From an uncultured Actinomyces sp. (GTDB taxonomy: Bacteria; Actinomycetota; Actinomycetes; Actinomycetales; Actinomycetaceae), in the NCBI GenBank assembly GCA_900554605.1, contig USHU01000013.1, forward strand, positions 1-12,876: a stretch of 12,876 nt of DNA, read 5' to 3'. The position numbers and the translations under genes are program-made. The notes beneath the pieces were generated by a model. The model was given only the letters and a program-made list of their open reading frames with translations. It did not search any database and had not been told where the DNA came from. Positions 1 to 9,099 of the stretch are shown one piece after another. Each line of letters begins with the position of its first letter. The first letter of the stretch is position 1.

Positions 1-3
1 CTG

Positions 4-792
4 ATGACTCCTGAGCAGTTACGCGAACGCCTGACGCAGGTGAATGGTGACCGCATGGCGCTTGCGGAAGATTTGTTTGGTGTTGCGGATTTTCTTCGCA
101 CACACTCTTCCGTTCAGCGTGCCCTTACTGATCCCGCGCGGAGCCAGAACGATAAAGACTCTCTTATTGACCGTCTTTTCAGCCCTGTTGTGGGTGAAGT
201 TTCGCTTCAGTGTTTGCATGACCTGGGGCAGGGGCACTGGTCTCGTCCGCGTGACATCGTGCTGAAAATTGAAGATGCGGGTTGCGATGCAGTCCTACTC
301 AATGCTCAGCTTGACGGGGTTCTTGAAGAGACAGAAGCGCAATTGGTTGCAATTGCTGTTTTCCTCCAGTCTCATCGCGATCTGCGAAACGAGCTGTCGA
401 ATTTGTCAGCTCTGTCCCCAAAGGGACGTGCTGACTTGTCACAGCAGGTTTTCGGTAGCGTCGTGAACCGTCCAACTTTGCGCCTCCTACGCCGCAGCGT
501 CGGGCGAGCCTCTCACGGCCACCTTTTGGAGAAGCTTCGAGGCCTCGCTGCCCGCGCTGCGGAGCTATCAGGTCGGCGCTTCGTCTTTGTCGAATCGGCT
601 CAAGAACTACGCGAAGATCAGAAGAATCGTCTTGAAAAGATTCTCGAGAAGAAACTGGGAAGCCCAGTCTCTGCAACCTACACTTTGCGTCCGGATCTGC
701 TCGGCGGCCTCGTCGTCCGAATGGGCACGGAGCGCGTCGACGCATCACTGGCCACGCGGGTCGGTGCTTTGAAACGTTCGATCGTCGGTTAG
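4..792 (+). CDS. atpH: F1Fo ATP synthase subunit delta
   Basis: Delta subunit of the F1 sector (262 aa). It sits on top of the alpha3-beta3 hexamer and ties it to the peripheral stalk formed by subunit b. The C-terminal part shows the family signature: a Pro-Asp-Leu-Leu-Gly-Gly turn followed by VVRMG and a final helix (about residues 228-262). At 262 aa it is much longer than the roughly 177 aa of E. coli, which fits the longer delta of actinobacteria. The start is the ATG at 4, which shares its A with a TGA at 2-4, as expected if atpF ends there. That argues against a mycobacterial-type b-delta fusion, although CTG at 1-3 is in frame and upstream sequence is not visible. atpA follows after 37 bp. 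Identification is supported both by the sequence and by the operon. Confidence 0.95.
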   Translation: MTPEQLRERLTQVNGDRMALAEDLFGVADFLRTHSSVQRALTDPARSQNDKDSLIDRLFSPVVGEVSLQCLHDLGQGHWSRPRDIVLKIEDAGCDAVLLNAQLDGVLEETEAQLVAIAVFLQSHRDLRNELSNLSALSPKGRADLSQQVFGSVVNRPTLRLLRRSVGRASHGHLLEKLRGLAARAAELSGRRFVFVESAQELREDQKNRLEKILEKKLGSPVSATYTLRPDLLGGLVVRMGTERVDASLATRVGALKRSIVG

Positions 793-829
793 CCCGATGT
801 GTTCGAGGAATAGATAGAAGGAAAACTCA

Positions 830-2470
830 ATGGCTGATCTGTCCATTAGCCCCGAGGAAGTACGGGCGGCGCTCGACTCTTTCGTGGAATCGTACCAACC
901 CGCACAGGTCGTGACCGACGAGGTCGGACACGTTACAGAAACTGCCGACGGCATTGCTCGCGTTGAGGGCCTTCCCGGCACCATGGCGAACGAGCTTCTG
1001 CGTTTCGAAGATGGAACGCTGGGCTTGGCGATGAACCTTGAACAGCGCGAGATCGGTACCGTTATTCTCGGTGACTTCTCCTCGATCGAAGAAGGCCAAC
1101 CTGTTTACCGTACCGGCGAGGTTCTCTCGGTCCCCGTTGGCGATGGCTATTTGGGTCGTACGGTGGATCCGCTGGGACGTCCGATCGATGGCCTCGGTGA
1201 AATCACCGACTTGGATGGGCGCCGCGCACTGGAACTCCAGGCTCCTGGCGTCATGATGCGTAAGTCGGTCCATGAGCCCTTGCAGACCGGCCTGAAGGCT
1301 ATCGACTCGATGATTCCGATCGGTCGTGGTCAGCGTCAGCTCATCATTGGAGACCGCCAGACGGGTAAGACCGCTATCGCCTTGGACACGATCATCAACC
1401 AACGCGATAACTGGCTCACCGGTGACGTGAATAAGCAGGTGCGCTGCATCTACGTTGCAATCGGTCAGAAGGGTTCGACGATCGCCTCAGTGCGCTCGAC
1501 TCTGGAAGACGCCGGCGCGATGGAATACACGACGATCGTTGCCTCTCCCGCCTCGGATCCTGCGGGCTACAAGTACATGGCTCCCTACACGGGTTCAGCT
1601 ATTGGTCAGCACTGGATGTACCAGGGCAAGCACGTTCTTATCGTCTTCGACGATCTTTCGAAGCAGGCCGAGGCCTATCGTGCGGTGTCCTTGCTCCTGC
1701 GACGCCCGCCGGGGCGTGAAGCCTACCCCGGTGACGTCTTCTACTTGCACTCACGCCTTCTTGAGCGTTGCGCAAAGCTTTCCGACGACCTCGGCGGAGG
1801 ATCGATGACTGGCTTGCCGATCATCGAAACCAAGGCGAACGACGTTTCGGCGTACATTCCGACCAACGTTATTTCGATTACCGATGGTCAGATCTTCTTG
1901 CAGTCCGACCTCTTCAACTCGAACCAGCGTCCTGCTGTGGACGTCGGTATTTCGGTGTCTCGTGTCGGCGGTGCCGCGCAGATTAAGGCCATGAAGAAGG
2001 TCGCGGGTACCTTGAAGCTCACCCTTGCGCAGTACCGTTCGATGGCGGCATTCGCAATGTTTGCTTCGGACCTCGATGCGGCAACTCGCCGACAGCTCAC
2101 ACGTGGTGAGCGTCTGATGGAGCTCCTCAAGCAGCCCCAGAACTCTCCCTACGTCGTTCAAGATCAGGTTGCGTCAATCTGGGCAGGAACCAACGGATTC
2201 CTCGACGACCTTGAGGTCAATGAGGTGCTTTCTTTCGAAAGCGGATTGCTTGACTACCTGCACTCGAATTCCTCGGTTCTCGACGAGATTGCCGCAACCG
2301 GTGAACTCACGAAGGAGAACGAAGAAAAGCTTCGCTCGTGCGTGGAAGCCTTCCACAGCCAGTGGGTGAGTGCTCGTAAGGGAGCAGGCAACCTTGACGA
2401 TGGTGAAGTTCAGGCTGTGCGTTCCCAAGAGCAGATCGTCCGTTCTCGTCCTGCAGCCTCCGAGGCCTGA
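830..2470 (+). CDS. atpA: F1Fo ATP synthase subunit alpha
   Basis: Non-catalytic nucleotide-binding alpha subunit of F1 (546 aa), three copies alternating with beta. The Walker A motif GDRQTGKT is at residues 174-181. The arginine finger that reaches into the beta catalytic site is R378, in the ISVSR-VGG context. The N-terminal beta-barrel, central nucleotide-binding domain and C-terminal helical domain are all present. E. coli alpha ends at a Trp corresponding to W512 here, and this protein continues for 34 residues (513-546), rich in charged residues and ending in Ala/Ser/Glu. Similar tails occur in mycobacterial alpha, where they restrain ATP hydrolysis (established for mycobacteria, inferred here). 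The start ATG at 830 is preceded by GAAGGA (817-822) at 7-nt spacing. The stop is 2 bp before atpG. Confidence 0.98.
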   Translation: MADLSISPEEVRAALDSFVESYQPAQVVTDEVGHVTETADGIARVEGLPGTMANELLRFEDGTLGLAMNLEQREIGTVILGDFSSIEEGQPVYRTGEVLSVPVGDGYLGRTVDPLGRPIDGLGEITDLDGRRALELQAPGVMMRKSVHEPLQTGLKAIDSMIPIGRGQRQLIIGDRQTGKTAIALDTIINQRDNWLTGDVNKQVRCIYVAIGQKGSTIASVRSTLEDAGAMEYTTIVASPASDPAGYKYMAPYTGSAIGQHWMYQGKHVLIVFDDLSKQAEAYRAVSLLLRRPPGREAYPGDVFYLHSRLLERCAKLSDDLGGGSMTGLPIIETKANDVSAYIPTNVISITDGQIFLQSDLFNSNQRPAVDVGISVSRVGGAAQIKAMKKVAGTLKLTLAQYRSMAAFAMFASDLDAATRRQLTRGERLMELLKQPQNSPYVVQDQVASIWAGTNGFLDDLEVNEVLSFESGLLDYLHSNSSVLDEIAATGELTKENEEKLRSCVEAFHSQWVSARKGAGNLDDGEVQAVRSQEQIVRSRPAASEA

Positions 2471-2472
2471 TA

Positions 2473-4874
<2,402 letters not shown>

Positions 4875-4875
4875 C

Positions 4876-5142
4876 GTGCCTGCCACTGAACAGCTGCAGG
4901 TAGAGGTTGTCTCACACGAAGGTAGGTTGTGGCACGGGAGCGCTTCCCACGTGAGTTTTCCTGCAACAGATGGCTCAATTGGTGTGCTTCCCGGCAGGCA
5001 GCCGCTGCTCGCTGGCCTCGTTTCGGGCCGCGTAAGCGTGACGACTGAAGACGGCGTTGTCAACTTCGACATCGATCAAGGTCTGGCATCGGTAGATTCC
5101 GACTTTATTACGATTGTCGTGGAACACGCTTCCCAGATGTAG
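4876..5142 (+). CDS. atpC: F1Fo ATP synthase subunit epsilon, short form
   Basis: Epsilon subunit of the F1 rotor foot (88 aa, GTG start). The frame is open far upstream, overlapping atpD, but the true start is the GTG at 4876. It lies 1 bp after the atpD stop, with AGAAGGA (4861-4867) 8 nt upstream. From there the protein begins with the family pattern LQVEVVSHEGRLWHG and contains the conserved GSIGVLPGRQPLLAGLVSGRV segment. The product covers only the N-terminal beta-sandwich. The C-terminal two-helix domain (about residues 88-138 in E. coli), which can insert into F1 and block ATP hydrolysis, is absent. The reading frame ends in TAG immediately before the terminator, with no sign of a frameshift. 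Short epsilons are known in some actinobacteria, so this is likely the native form. Confidence 0.93.
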   Translation: MPATEQLQVEVVSHEGRLWHGSASHVSFPATDGSIGVLPGRQPLLAGLVSGRVSVTTEDGVVNFDIDQGLASVDSDFITIVVEHASQM

Positions 5143-5187
5143 ATGAGTGGTGTGCGGGCGTTAAACTGTCCGCACACCCTCATTTTT
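5143..5187 (+). terminator. Rho-independent terminator of the atp operon
   Basis: Directly after the atpC stop, an inverted repeat pairs ATGAG-TG-GTGTGCGG (5143-5157) with CCGCACAC-C-CTCAT (5170-5183). The stem is about 13 bp, with a small bulge and a 12-nt loop, followed by a T run at 5183-5187. Position and form fit an intrinsic terminator for the ATP synthase operon. The next gene starts only 15 bp beyond the T run. Confidence 0.85.
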
Positions 5188-5190
5188 GTC

Positions 5191-5196
5191 AGGAGG
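5191..5196 (+). promoter_or_regulatory. Consensus Shine-Dalgarno of the DUF2550 gene
   Basis: AGGAGG, a full match to the anti-Shine-Dalgarno core, lies 5 nt before the ATG at 5202. It is the strongest ribosome binding site in the window. It sits only 3 bp after the terminator T run. Confidence 0.75.
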
Positions 5197-5201
5197 TTTT
5201 C

Positions 5202-5600
5202 ATGGTTTTCGCTATCTACGCAATCGTGATCCTCCTTCTTACCCTTTTTGCTCTCTGGGGCTACGTTAATGTGCGCGCTCGTCGTCTCGACCAGCAAGTT
5301 GGCGCTTTCCGTGCATGGGCACGTCTCGATTCACATTCGGGATGGATGTCAGGCATTGGCCACTATCAGGGCGATCGTTTGTGCTGGTACCGTCTCATCG
5401 CGCTTTCGATGAAGCCTCACGTTATTCTCCCTAGGCACGGCTTTGAAGTTTCCCTTCCCCTGCAGCGCTCGACTGATGGTTCCATGGTCGAGGTTCGGCT
5501 GAGTTCAGGGGATGTTTTTTTGGATATCGCAGTCGAACCTTTGACCTATAACGGTCTTGTATCGTGGTGCGAATCCGAACCGCCCGCAATCCAAAGTTAA
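5202..5600 (+). CDS. DUF2550 family single-pass membrane protein
   Basis: Small protein of 132 aa with one N-terminal transmembrane helix (about residues 2-22, VFAIYAIVILLLTLFALWGY). A basic stretch (VRARR) follows, and then a soluble domain of about 100 residues rich in beta-strand patterns, with WMSGIGHYQGDRLCWYRLI in the middle. Length, membrane anchor and position directly after atpC match the actinobacterial DUF2550 family; M. tuberculosis Rv1312 is the equivalent neighbour, from memory. By the positive-inside rule, the Arg-rich stretch after the helix places the soluble domain in the cytoplasm (inference). No catalytic motif is apparent and the function of the family is not known to me. 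The start has a consensus AGGAGG site. nucS follows 30 bp later, so the two may share a transcript. Confidence 0.85.
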   Translation: MVFAIYAIVILLLTLFALWGYVNVRARRLDQQVGAFRAWARLDSHSGWMSGIGHYQGDRLCWYRLIALSMKPHVILPRHGFEVSLPLQRSTDGSMVEVRLSSGDVFLDIAVEPLTYNGLVSWCESEPPAIQS

Positions 5601-5618
5601 GTTCTCCTCGAAGTCTTG

Positions 5619-5627
5619 AAAGGCGGG
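5619..5627 (+). promoter_or_regulatory. Ribosome binding site deciding the nucS start
   Basis: AAAGG (5619-5623) within AAAGGCGGG lies 7 nt before the GTG at 5631. An alternative TTG at 5616 has no good site upstream. Confidence 0.5.
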
Positions 5628-5630
5628 CTT

Positions 5631-6329
5631 GTGCGCGTCCTTATTGCCTCTTGCACAGTTGATTACTCTGGTCGTCTCAGTGCGCATCTCGATCGTGCAG
5701 TCCGCTTGATTATGCACAAGGCGGATGGTTCGGTCCTCATCCATTCTGATGGCGGATCGTACAAACCCCTCAACTGGATGAACGCGCCGTGTACTGTCAC
5801 TACTGAGACCCCTGAAGAAGGCGAAGAACTCGACGGTGTCACCCAGATTTGGCAAGTACAAGCCGATAAAACGGATGACCGTCTCGTCATCCGAATCCAC
5901 GAAATCATCGCCGATGTGAGCGAAGAATTCGGCGTTGATCCAGGCCTGGTCAAAGACGGGGTTGAAATGCACCTTCAGGAGCTCCTCGCCGAACAGGTTC
6001 CTCAGATCCTCGGAGAAGGTTGGGAACTTGTTCGCCGTGAGTACCCCACTCCGGTCGGCCCCGTTGACCTCTTAGTGCGAGACCCGCAAGGACTACCAGT
6101 CGCGATCGAAGTGAAGAGACGCGGGGGAATGGATGGCGTCGATCAACTCACGCGTTATCTCTCTCTTCTCGGACGCGATCCACTTCTTGATGGGATTCGT
6201 GGCATCTTTGCGGCTCAAGAGATTACCAAACAGGCCCGTACGCTTGCCGAGGACCGCGGGATTGACTGCTTGATCTTGGACTACGACGCGATGCGTGGTT
6301 TCGACGATCCCGATTCGCGTTTGTTCTAG
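5631..6329 (+). CDS. nucS: Mismatch-specific endonuclease NucS/EndoMS
   Basis: Mismatch-specific endonuclease (232 aa) that cuts both strands at G-T, G-G and T-T mispairs and drives the MutS/MutL-independent mismatch repair of actinobacteria (established for the family). The N-terminal DNA-binding domain has the family pattern [13 protein letters not shown] and [13 protein letters not shown]. The C-terminal nuclease domain has a PD-(D/E)xK core: D146 in PVDLLV, then E160 and K162 in IEVKR. The protein ends in Ser-Arg-Leu-Phe, resembling the C-terminal motif by which actinobacterial NucS binds the sliding clamp. The frame also opens at TTG 5616, but GTG 5631 gives the usual N-terminus ([12 protein letters not shown]) and has a better ribosome binding site. 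The next gene begins 7 bp after its stop. Confidence 0.95.
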   Translation: MRVLIASCTVDYSGRLSAHLDRAVRLIMHKADGSVLIHSDGGSYKPLNWMNAPCTVTTETPEEGEELDGVTQIWQVQADKTDDRLVIRIHEIIADVSEEFGVDPGLVKDGVEMHLQELLAEQVPQILGEGWELVRREYPTPVGPVDLLVRDPQGLPVAIEVKRRGGMDGVDQLTRYLSLLGRDPLLDGIRGIFAAQEITKQARTLAEDRGIDCLILDYDAMRGFDDPDSRLF

Positions 6330-6336
6330 ATCTGCG

Positions 6337-7464
6337 ATGGACGCATCCACCCAGCGAAGCCTCGCACGTATCATCAGCCATGGCCTCGTCAAAGCCACTG
6401 CAGCTGAGGACCCTTGTGATGCTGTGCGTACGCTTCTTGCTCTCCAAGCACAGCAGCCTTCCTCGGTTCCTTGGGCGATCAATCTTCGCCTTCGTGCCCC
6501 TTCGATTGCGCAGATTGATCAGGCTTTTGAAAACTGTCTGCTTGTGCGTTCGTGGCCCATGCGCGGGACTATTCACGTCACCTGCGCCGAGGACCATCAT
6601 TGGCTCCGCTTGCTGCTGCGGCATCGATATGACGGATGGCTCCAATCTTTCGAAGAAGAGGGATTGAGTCGGGGCCTCGTCAAAGAAGCGGCACAGATCG
6701 CGTGCAAGCAGATTCATGACTTCGGCCCGCAAAGTCGAGAAGAGCTCTGCAGTGCCTGGGAGGATTCAGGGATCCGAACAGGGACGGGTCCACAGCGCGA
6801 GGCTGCGCGTCGAGCAGGGGAGAAGGGGATCTTCGTTGATCGCCGGCACCTCTTCTTGGACCTGCATATTTCTGGTTATCTTGCTGCTGGCCCCAGGCGG
6901 GGAAAATCTTTCCTTTTCATTGACGCGAGCAAGCTACCGCCCGCGGAGGGCGTTGCGCAAGGAGAAAAAGATTACGAGGCCGCGCTGGTGAAGCTTGCAC
7001 GCCGTTACGCCTGGGGGCATGGGCCAGTGAGCGCTGAAGACCTTGCCCGTTGGGCGGGCATCCCCAAGCGCGAGGCCGCTCGAGCTTTAGAAGGGGCCGC
7101 ACAGGAAAAGCGTGGGCACAACTTTCCGATTATTCACACTCCGATGGGGTATCACCGTGCAGATCTTGACGCCCTCCTGCGCGCTCATGACGAGGAAGCC
7201 CGTTCGCTCATTTCCTTTCCTTCTTTTGATGAGATTCATGTTGGTTATGCAGACCGTTCGTGTCTGGCCGACGCTCATGCAGAACATGCGATTTGTCCGA
7301 CGAAGAACGGAATGTTTCGGCCTTTCATCATTGAAAATGGCCGTGTCATTGCGGTGAAAGACCCGCGTGCGGGATATCAATTTATCGAATCTTTTGAGGG
7401 AACACCCTCTTTAGGACGTCTTGAACAAGCGGAGGCAATTGCTCAAGTGATGAGTGGAAATTGA
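6337..7464 (+). CDS. Winged-helix HTH_42 / AlkZ-like DNA glycosylase family protein
   Basis: Protein of 375 aa resembling the HTH_42 (formerly DUF1006) family of winged-helix DNA-binding proteins. The diagnostic stretches are LLALQAQQ near the N-terminus and LVRSWPMRGTIHVT at about residues 68-81. In the characterised members AlkZ (azinomycin resistance) and E. coli YcaQ/AlkX, these proteins are DNA glycosylases that unhook interstrand crosslinks and remove alkylated bases. AlkZ uses a Gln-x-Gln pair, recalled as Q37 and Q39. With the ATG at 6337, this protein has Q37-A-Q39 at the same numbers. That supports this start, although no Shine-Dalgarno is evident and the frame opens earlier (GTG 6295, inside nucS). 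It lies 7 bp after nucS, suggesting a shared repair role. Substrate and activity are inferred. Confidence 0.8.
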   Translation: MDASTQRSLARIISHGLVKATAAEDPCDAVRTLLALQAQQPSSVPWAINLRLRAPSIAQIDQAFENCLLVRSWPMRGTIHVTCAEDHHWLRLLLRHRYDGWLQSFEEEGLSRGLVKEAAQIACKQIHDFGPQSREELCSAWEDSGIRTGTGPQREAARRAGEKGIFVDRRHLFLDLHISGYLAAGPRRGKSFLFIDASKLPPAEGVAQGEKDYEAALVKLARRYAWGHGPVSAEDLARWAGIPKREAARALEGAAQEKRGHNFPIIHTPMGYHRADLDALLRAHDEEARSLISFPSFDEIHVGYADRSCLADAHAEHAICPTKNGMFRPFIIENGRVIAVKDPRAGYQFIESFEGTPSLGRLEQAEAIAQVMSGN

Positions 7465-7476
7465 CTGCGAAAGCGC

Positions 7477-7494
7477 TGGTCAGTGTGACAAAAT
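7477..7494 (+). promoter_or_regulatory. Candidate nagA promoter and operator
   Basis: An extended -10 element, TG-A-CAAAAT (7486-7494), ends 6 nt before the nagA ATG, so transcription could start at or next to the start codon. It overlaps a short inverted repeat, GTCA-GTG-TGAC (7479-7489). CTGGTC (7476-7481) matches one half of the GntR/DasR-type dre site, but the other half does not match. No standard Shine-Dalgarno precedes nagA. Tentative. Confidence 0.3.
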
Positions 7495-7500
7495 AGAGCT

Positions 7501-8691
7501 ATGGATCAACAAATTATGCGAGGCCGCGTAATCCTGAAGGACTCCATCATTGACGATGGTGTTATTGAGATCGAAGGCCAATTCATTACCCGTGTATGTG
7601 CCGCTGAAGACTATGAAGGAGATCTTCCTGCCCCCAGTGATTCAACCTTCCTTCCCGGGCTGGTTGATGTCCATTGCCACGGTGGCGGCGGCGAATCTTT
7701 CCCCAACGCAACAACTGGCGAAGCGGCAATGGTTGCGGTCATGGAACATCGTCGCCATGGTACGACCAGCTTGGTTGCTTCGTGTGTGACGGCCGATGCC
7801 GATACTCTCAAAGCTCGAGCCCGCACTCTTGCTTCTCTGGCGAAGCAGGGGGAGCTTGCCGGAATCCACTTCGAGGGCCCCTTCGTTTCACACGCACGTT
7901 GTGGAGCGCAAGACCCCACCTATATCGTCGATCCCGATCCCGATCTCACTCGAGAATTGGTCGGGCTGTGTGAGGGGTATGCCCTCTCCATGACACTTGC
8001 CCCCGAAAAGCCTCGTGCGTACGGTGAAGGCTCGGTTGCGGAAGCTCTGATCGACGGAGGAGCACTTCCCTCCTGGGGACATACGGATTCGACCTCTGTA
8101 TATGCTCGTGAGGCATTGGAATACTCGCGGCTCCGTTTTGCCCAGTCCAACACCAGCCGTGGCCCGCGCGCGACCATTACCCACCTCTTCAATGGGATGC
8201 GTCCGCTTCACCACCGCGACACCGGCCCGATCGCAGAGTTCCTCTCTGATGCCGCACGCGGCGGGGCAGTTGCCGAACTCATCTGCGACAACGTCCATGT
8301 CGATCCGCTGTTGGTTCGTGACGTTTACGAGTTGGTGGGCCGCGATCACGTTGTCTTTATTACGGATGCGATGGCAGCTGCCGGTATGCCCGACGGTGCT
8401 TACACCCTCGGTCCTCAAGACGTTGTGGTTCGTGATGGCATTGCCCGTCTCGCTCAAGGAGAATCCATTGCAGGTGGAACTGCACACCTGCTGGATTGCG
8501 TGCGTGTTGCTTCCACTCTTGGTGGGATTCCGCTGGTTGATGCGGTCTACATGGCCTCGGTACAGGGCGCAACCATCCTGGGGGATGAGCGCATCGGTTC
8601 CTTGGAGGCCGGTAAGTTCGCCGATGTGGTCGAGGTCGATTCTGCTCTTAATGTGCGTCGGGTTTTGCGCCGTGGCACAGTAGTGGAGTGA
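7501..8691 (+). CDS. nagA: N-acetylglucosamine-6-phosphate deacetylase
   Basis: Cytoplasmic amidohydrolase (396 aa) that converts GlcNAc-6-phosphate to glucosamine-6-phosphate and acetate, in amino-sugar catabolism and cell-wall recycling. Family motifs appear in order: the HxH pair H58/H60 in DVHCHGGGG, the metal ligand E125 in HFEGPF, H194 in GHTDS, H228 in THLFNGM, and the catalytic D289 in ITDAM. Length is normal for the family. C-terminal motifs such as GSLEAGKFADVVEVD close the TIM-barrel and the small beta domain. The ATG at 7501 lacks a clear ribosome binding site, and a possible extended -10 ends 6 nt upstream, so the mRNA may be leaderless. No nagB or PTS gene is visible nearby. Its 3' end overlaps the next gene by 4 bp. 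Confidence 0.95.
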   Translation: MDQQIMRGRVILKDSIIDDGVIEIEGQFITRVCAAEDYEGDLPAPSDSTFLPGLVDVHCHGGGGESFPNATTGEAAMVAVMEHRRHGTTSLVASCVTADADTLKARARTLASLAKQGELAGIHFEGPFVSHARCGAQDPTYIVDPDPDLTRELVGLCEGYALSMTLAPEKPRAYGEGSVAEALIDGGALPSWGHTDSTSVYAREALEYSRLRFAQSNTSRGPRATITHLFNGMRPLHHRDTGPIAEFLSDAARGGAVAELICDNVHVDPLLVRDVYELVGRDHVVFITDAMAAAGMPDGAYTLGPQDVVVRDGIARLAQGESIAGGTAHLLDCVRVASTLGGIPLVDAVYMASVQGATILGDERIGSLEAGKFADVVEVDSALNVRRVLRRGTVVE

Positions 8692-8984
8692 GAGGAAAGC
8701 GATCTCGTAAGCGTCCCTGGGGCGAGAGCAGGCCACTTCAGGTCTCTGCTCTCGCCTCAATGGCGCACAGTGAAATTGGACCCGATGGTGATTACTATCA
8801 GGTCCAATATCTTCGGACCTCTTCTAAAACCTACACATGTCCCGCGTGTTTGCAGCCTGTCACGGTGGGGAGTGCGCATGTTGTCGCATGGCCTGAAGAA
8901 CGTGCCTACGGTTTAGAACAGGGTGTTCGCGCTCGGCGACACTGGCACCTTAACTGTTGGAAACGTGGTCTTCGACCGGCATAA
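8688..8984 (+). CDS. Small Cys/His-rich protein, putative zinc-binding (actinobacterial family)
   Basis: Protein of 98 aa whose GTG start overlaps the nagA stop (GTGA, 8688-8691), so it is probably translationally coupled to nagA. The N-terminus is very basic (about residues 2-10). The core has C51-P-A-C54, then HVVAWP (64-69), then RRHWHLNCW with H85, H87 and C90. This CxxC plus HxH/C spacing suggests a single zinc site, somewhat like a treble-clef or HNH-type fold without obvious catalytic completeness. Similar short proteins with CPxC, HVVAWP and RRHWHxxCW are common in actinobacteria, where databases often call them 'ATP/GTP-binding protein'; I see no Walker motif that would justify the name. 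An in-frame ATG at 8760 is an alternative start that keeps the whole core. Function unknown. Confidence 0.75.
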   Translation: MRGKRSRKRPWGESRPLQVSALASMAHSEIGPDGDYYQVQYLRTSSKTYTCPACLQPVTVGSAHVVAWPEERAYGLEQGVRARRHWHLNCWKRGLRPA

Positions 8985-9087
8985 TGGGCGTGATTGGCTA
9001 CGTGCACGTGGCGTGAGACACCTCCAGTATGCACTCGTGTTGTTTGCCCGTAGAGTTACAACTAGAGGTTGACAGTATCCCATTACT

Positions 9088-9094
9088 AGGAGAG
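9088..9094 (+). promoter_or_regulatory. Ribosome binding site before the GTG at 9100
   Basis: AGGAGAG lies 5 nt before the GTG at 9100 and supports that start. The 115-bp stretch 8985-9099 also holds a perfect 10-bp palindrome, ACGTGCACGT (9000-9009). A TTGACA (9069-9074) is present, but no -10 box stands at the right distance. Confidence 0.6.
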
Positions 9095-9099
9095 TCCGA

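Noticed and set aside
5616..5630. TTG start for nucS at 5616
   Set aside because: It lacks a Shine-Dalgarno, and the family N-terminus begins close to the GTG at 5631, which has AAAGG 7 nt upstream.
6295..6336. GTG start at 6295 for the glycosylase-like gene, inside nucS
   Set aside because: It would add 14 residues unlike the family. The ATG at 6337 places the Gln pair at 37 and 39 as in AlkZ. Because neither start has a clear ribosome binding site, some doubt remains.
7888..8760. Open frame of 290 codons on the minus strand across nagA
   Set aside because: nagA on the plus strand has all catalytic motifs. The antisense translation has no family resemblance and no ribosome binding site that I could see.
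8982..9022. Terminator after the Cys/His protein gene
   Set aside because: The palindrome ACGTGCACGT has no loop or following T run, so it does not form an intrinsic terminator. Read-through into the envelope operon cannot be excluded.
9069..9074. TTGACA as a -35 box for the 9100 gene
   Set aside because: No TANNNT-like element stands 16-18 bp downstream; that interval falls on the ribosome binding site and start codon.
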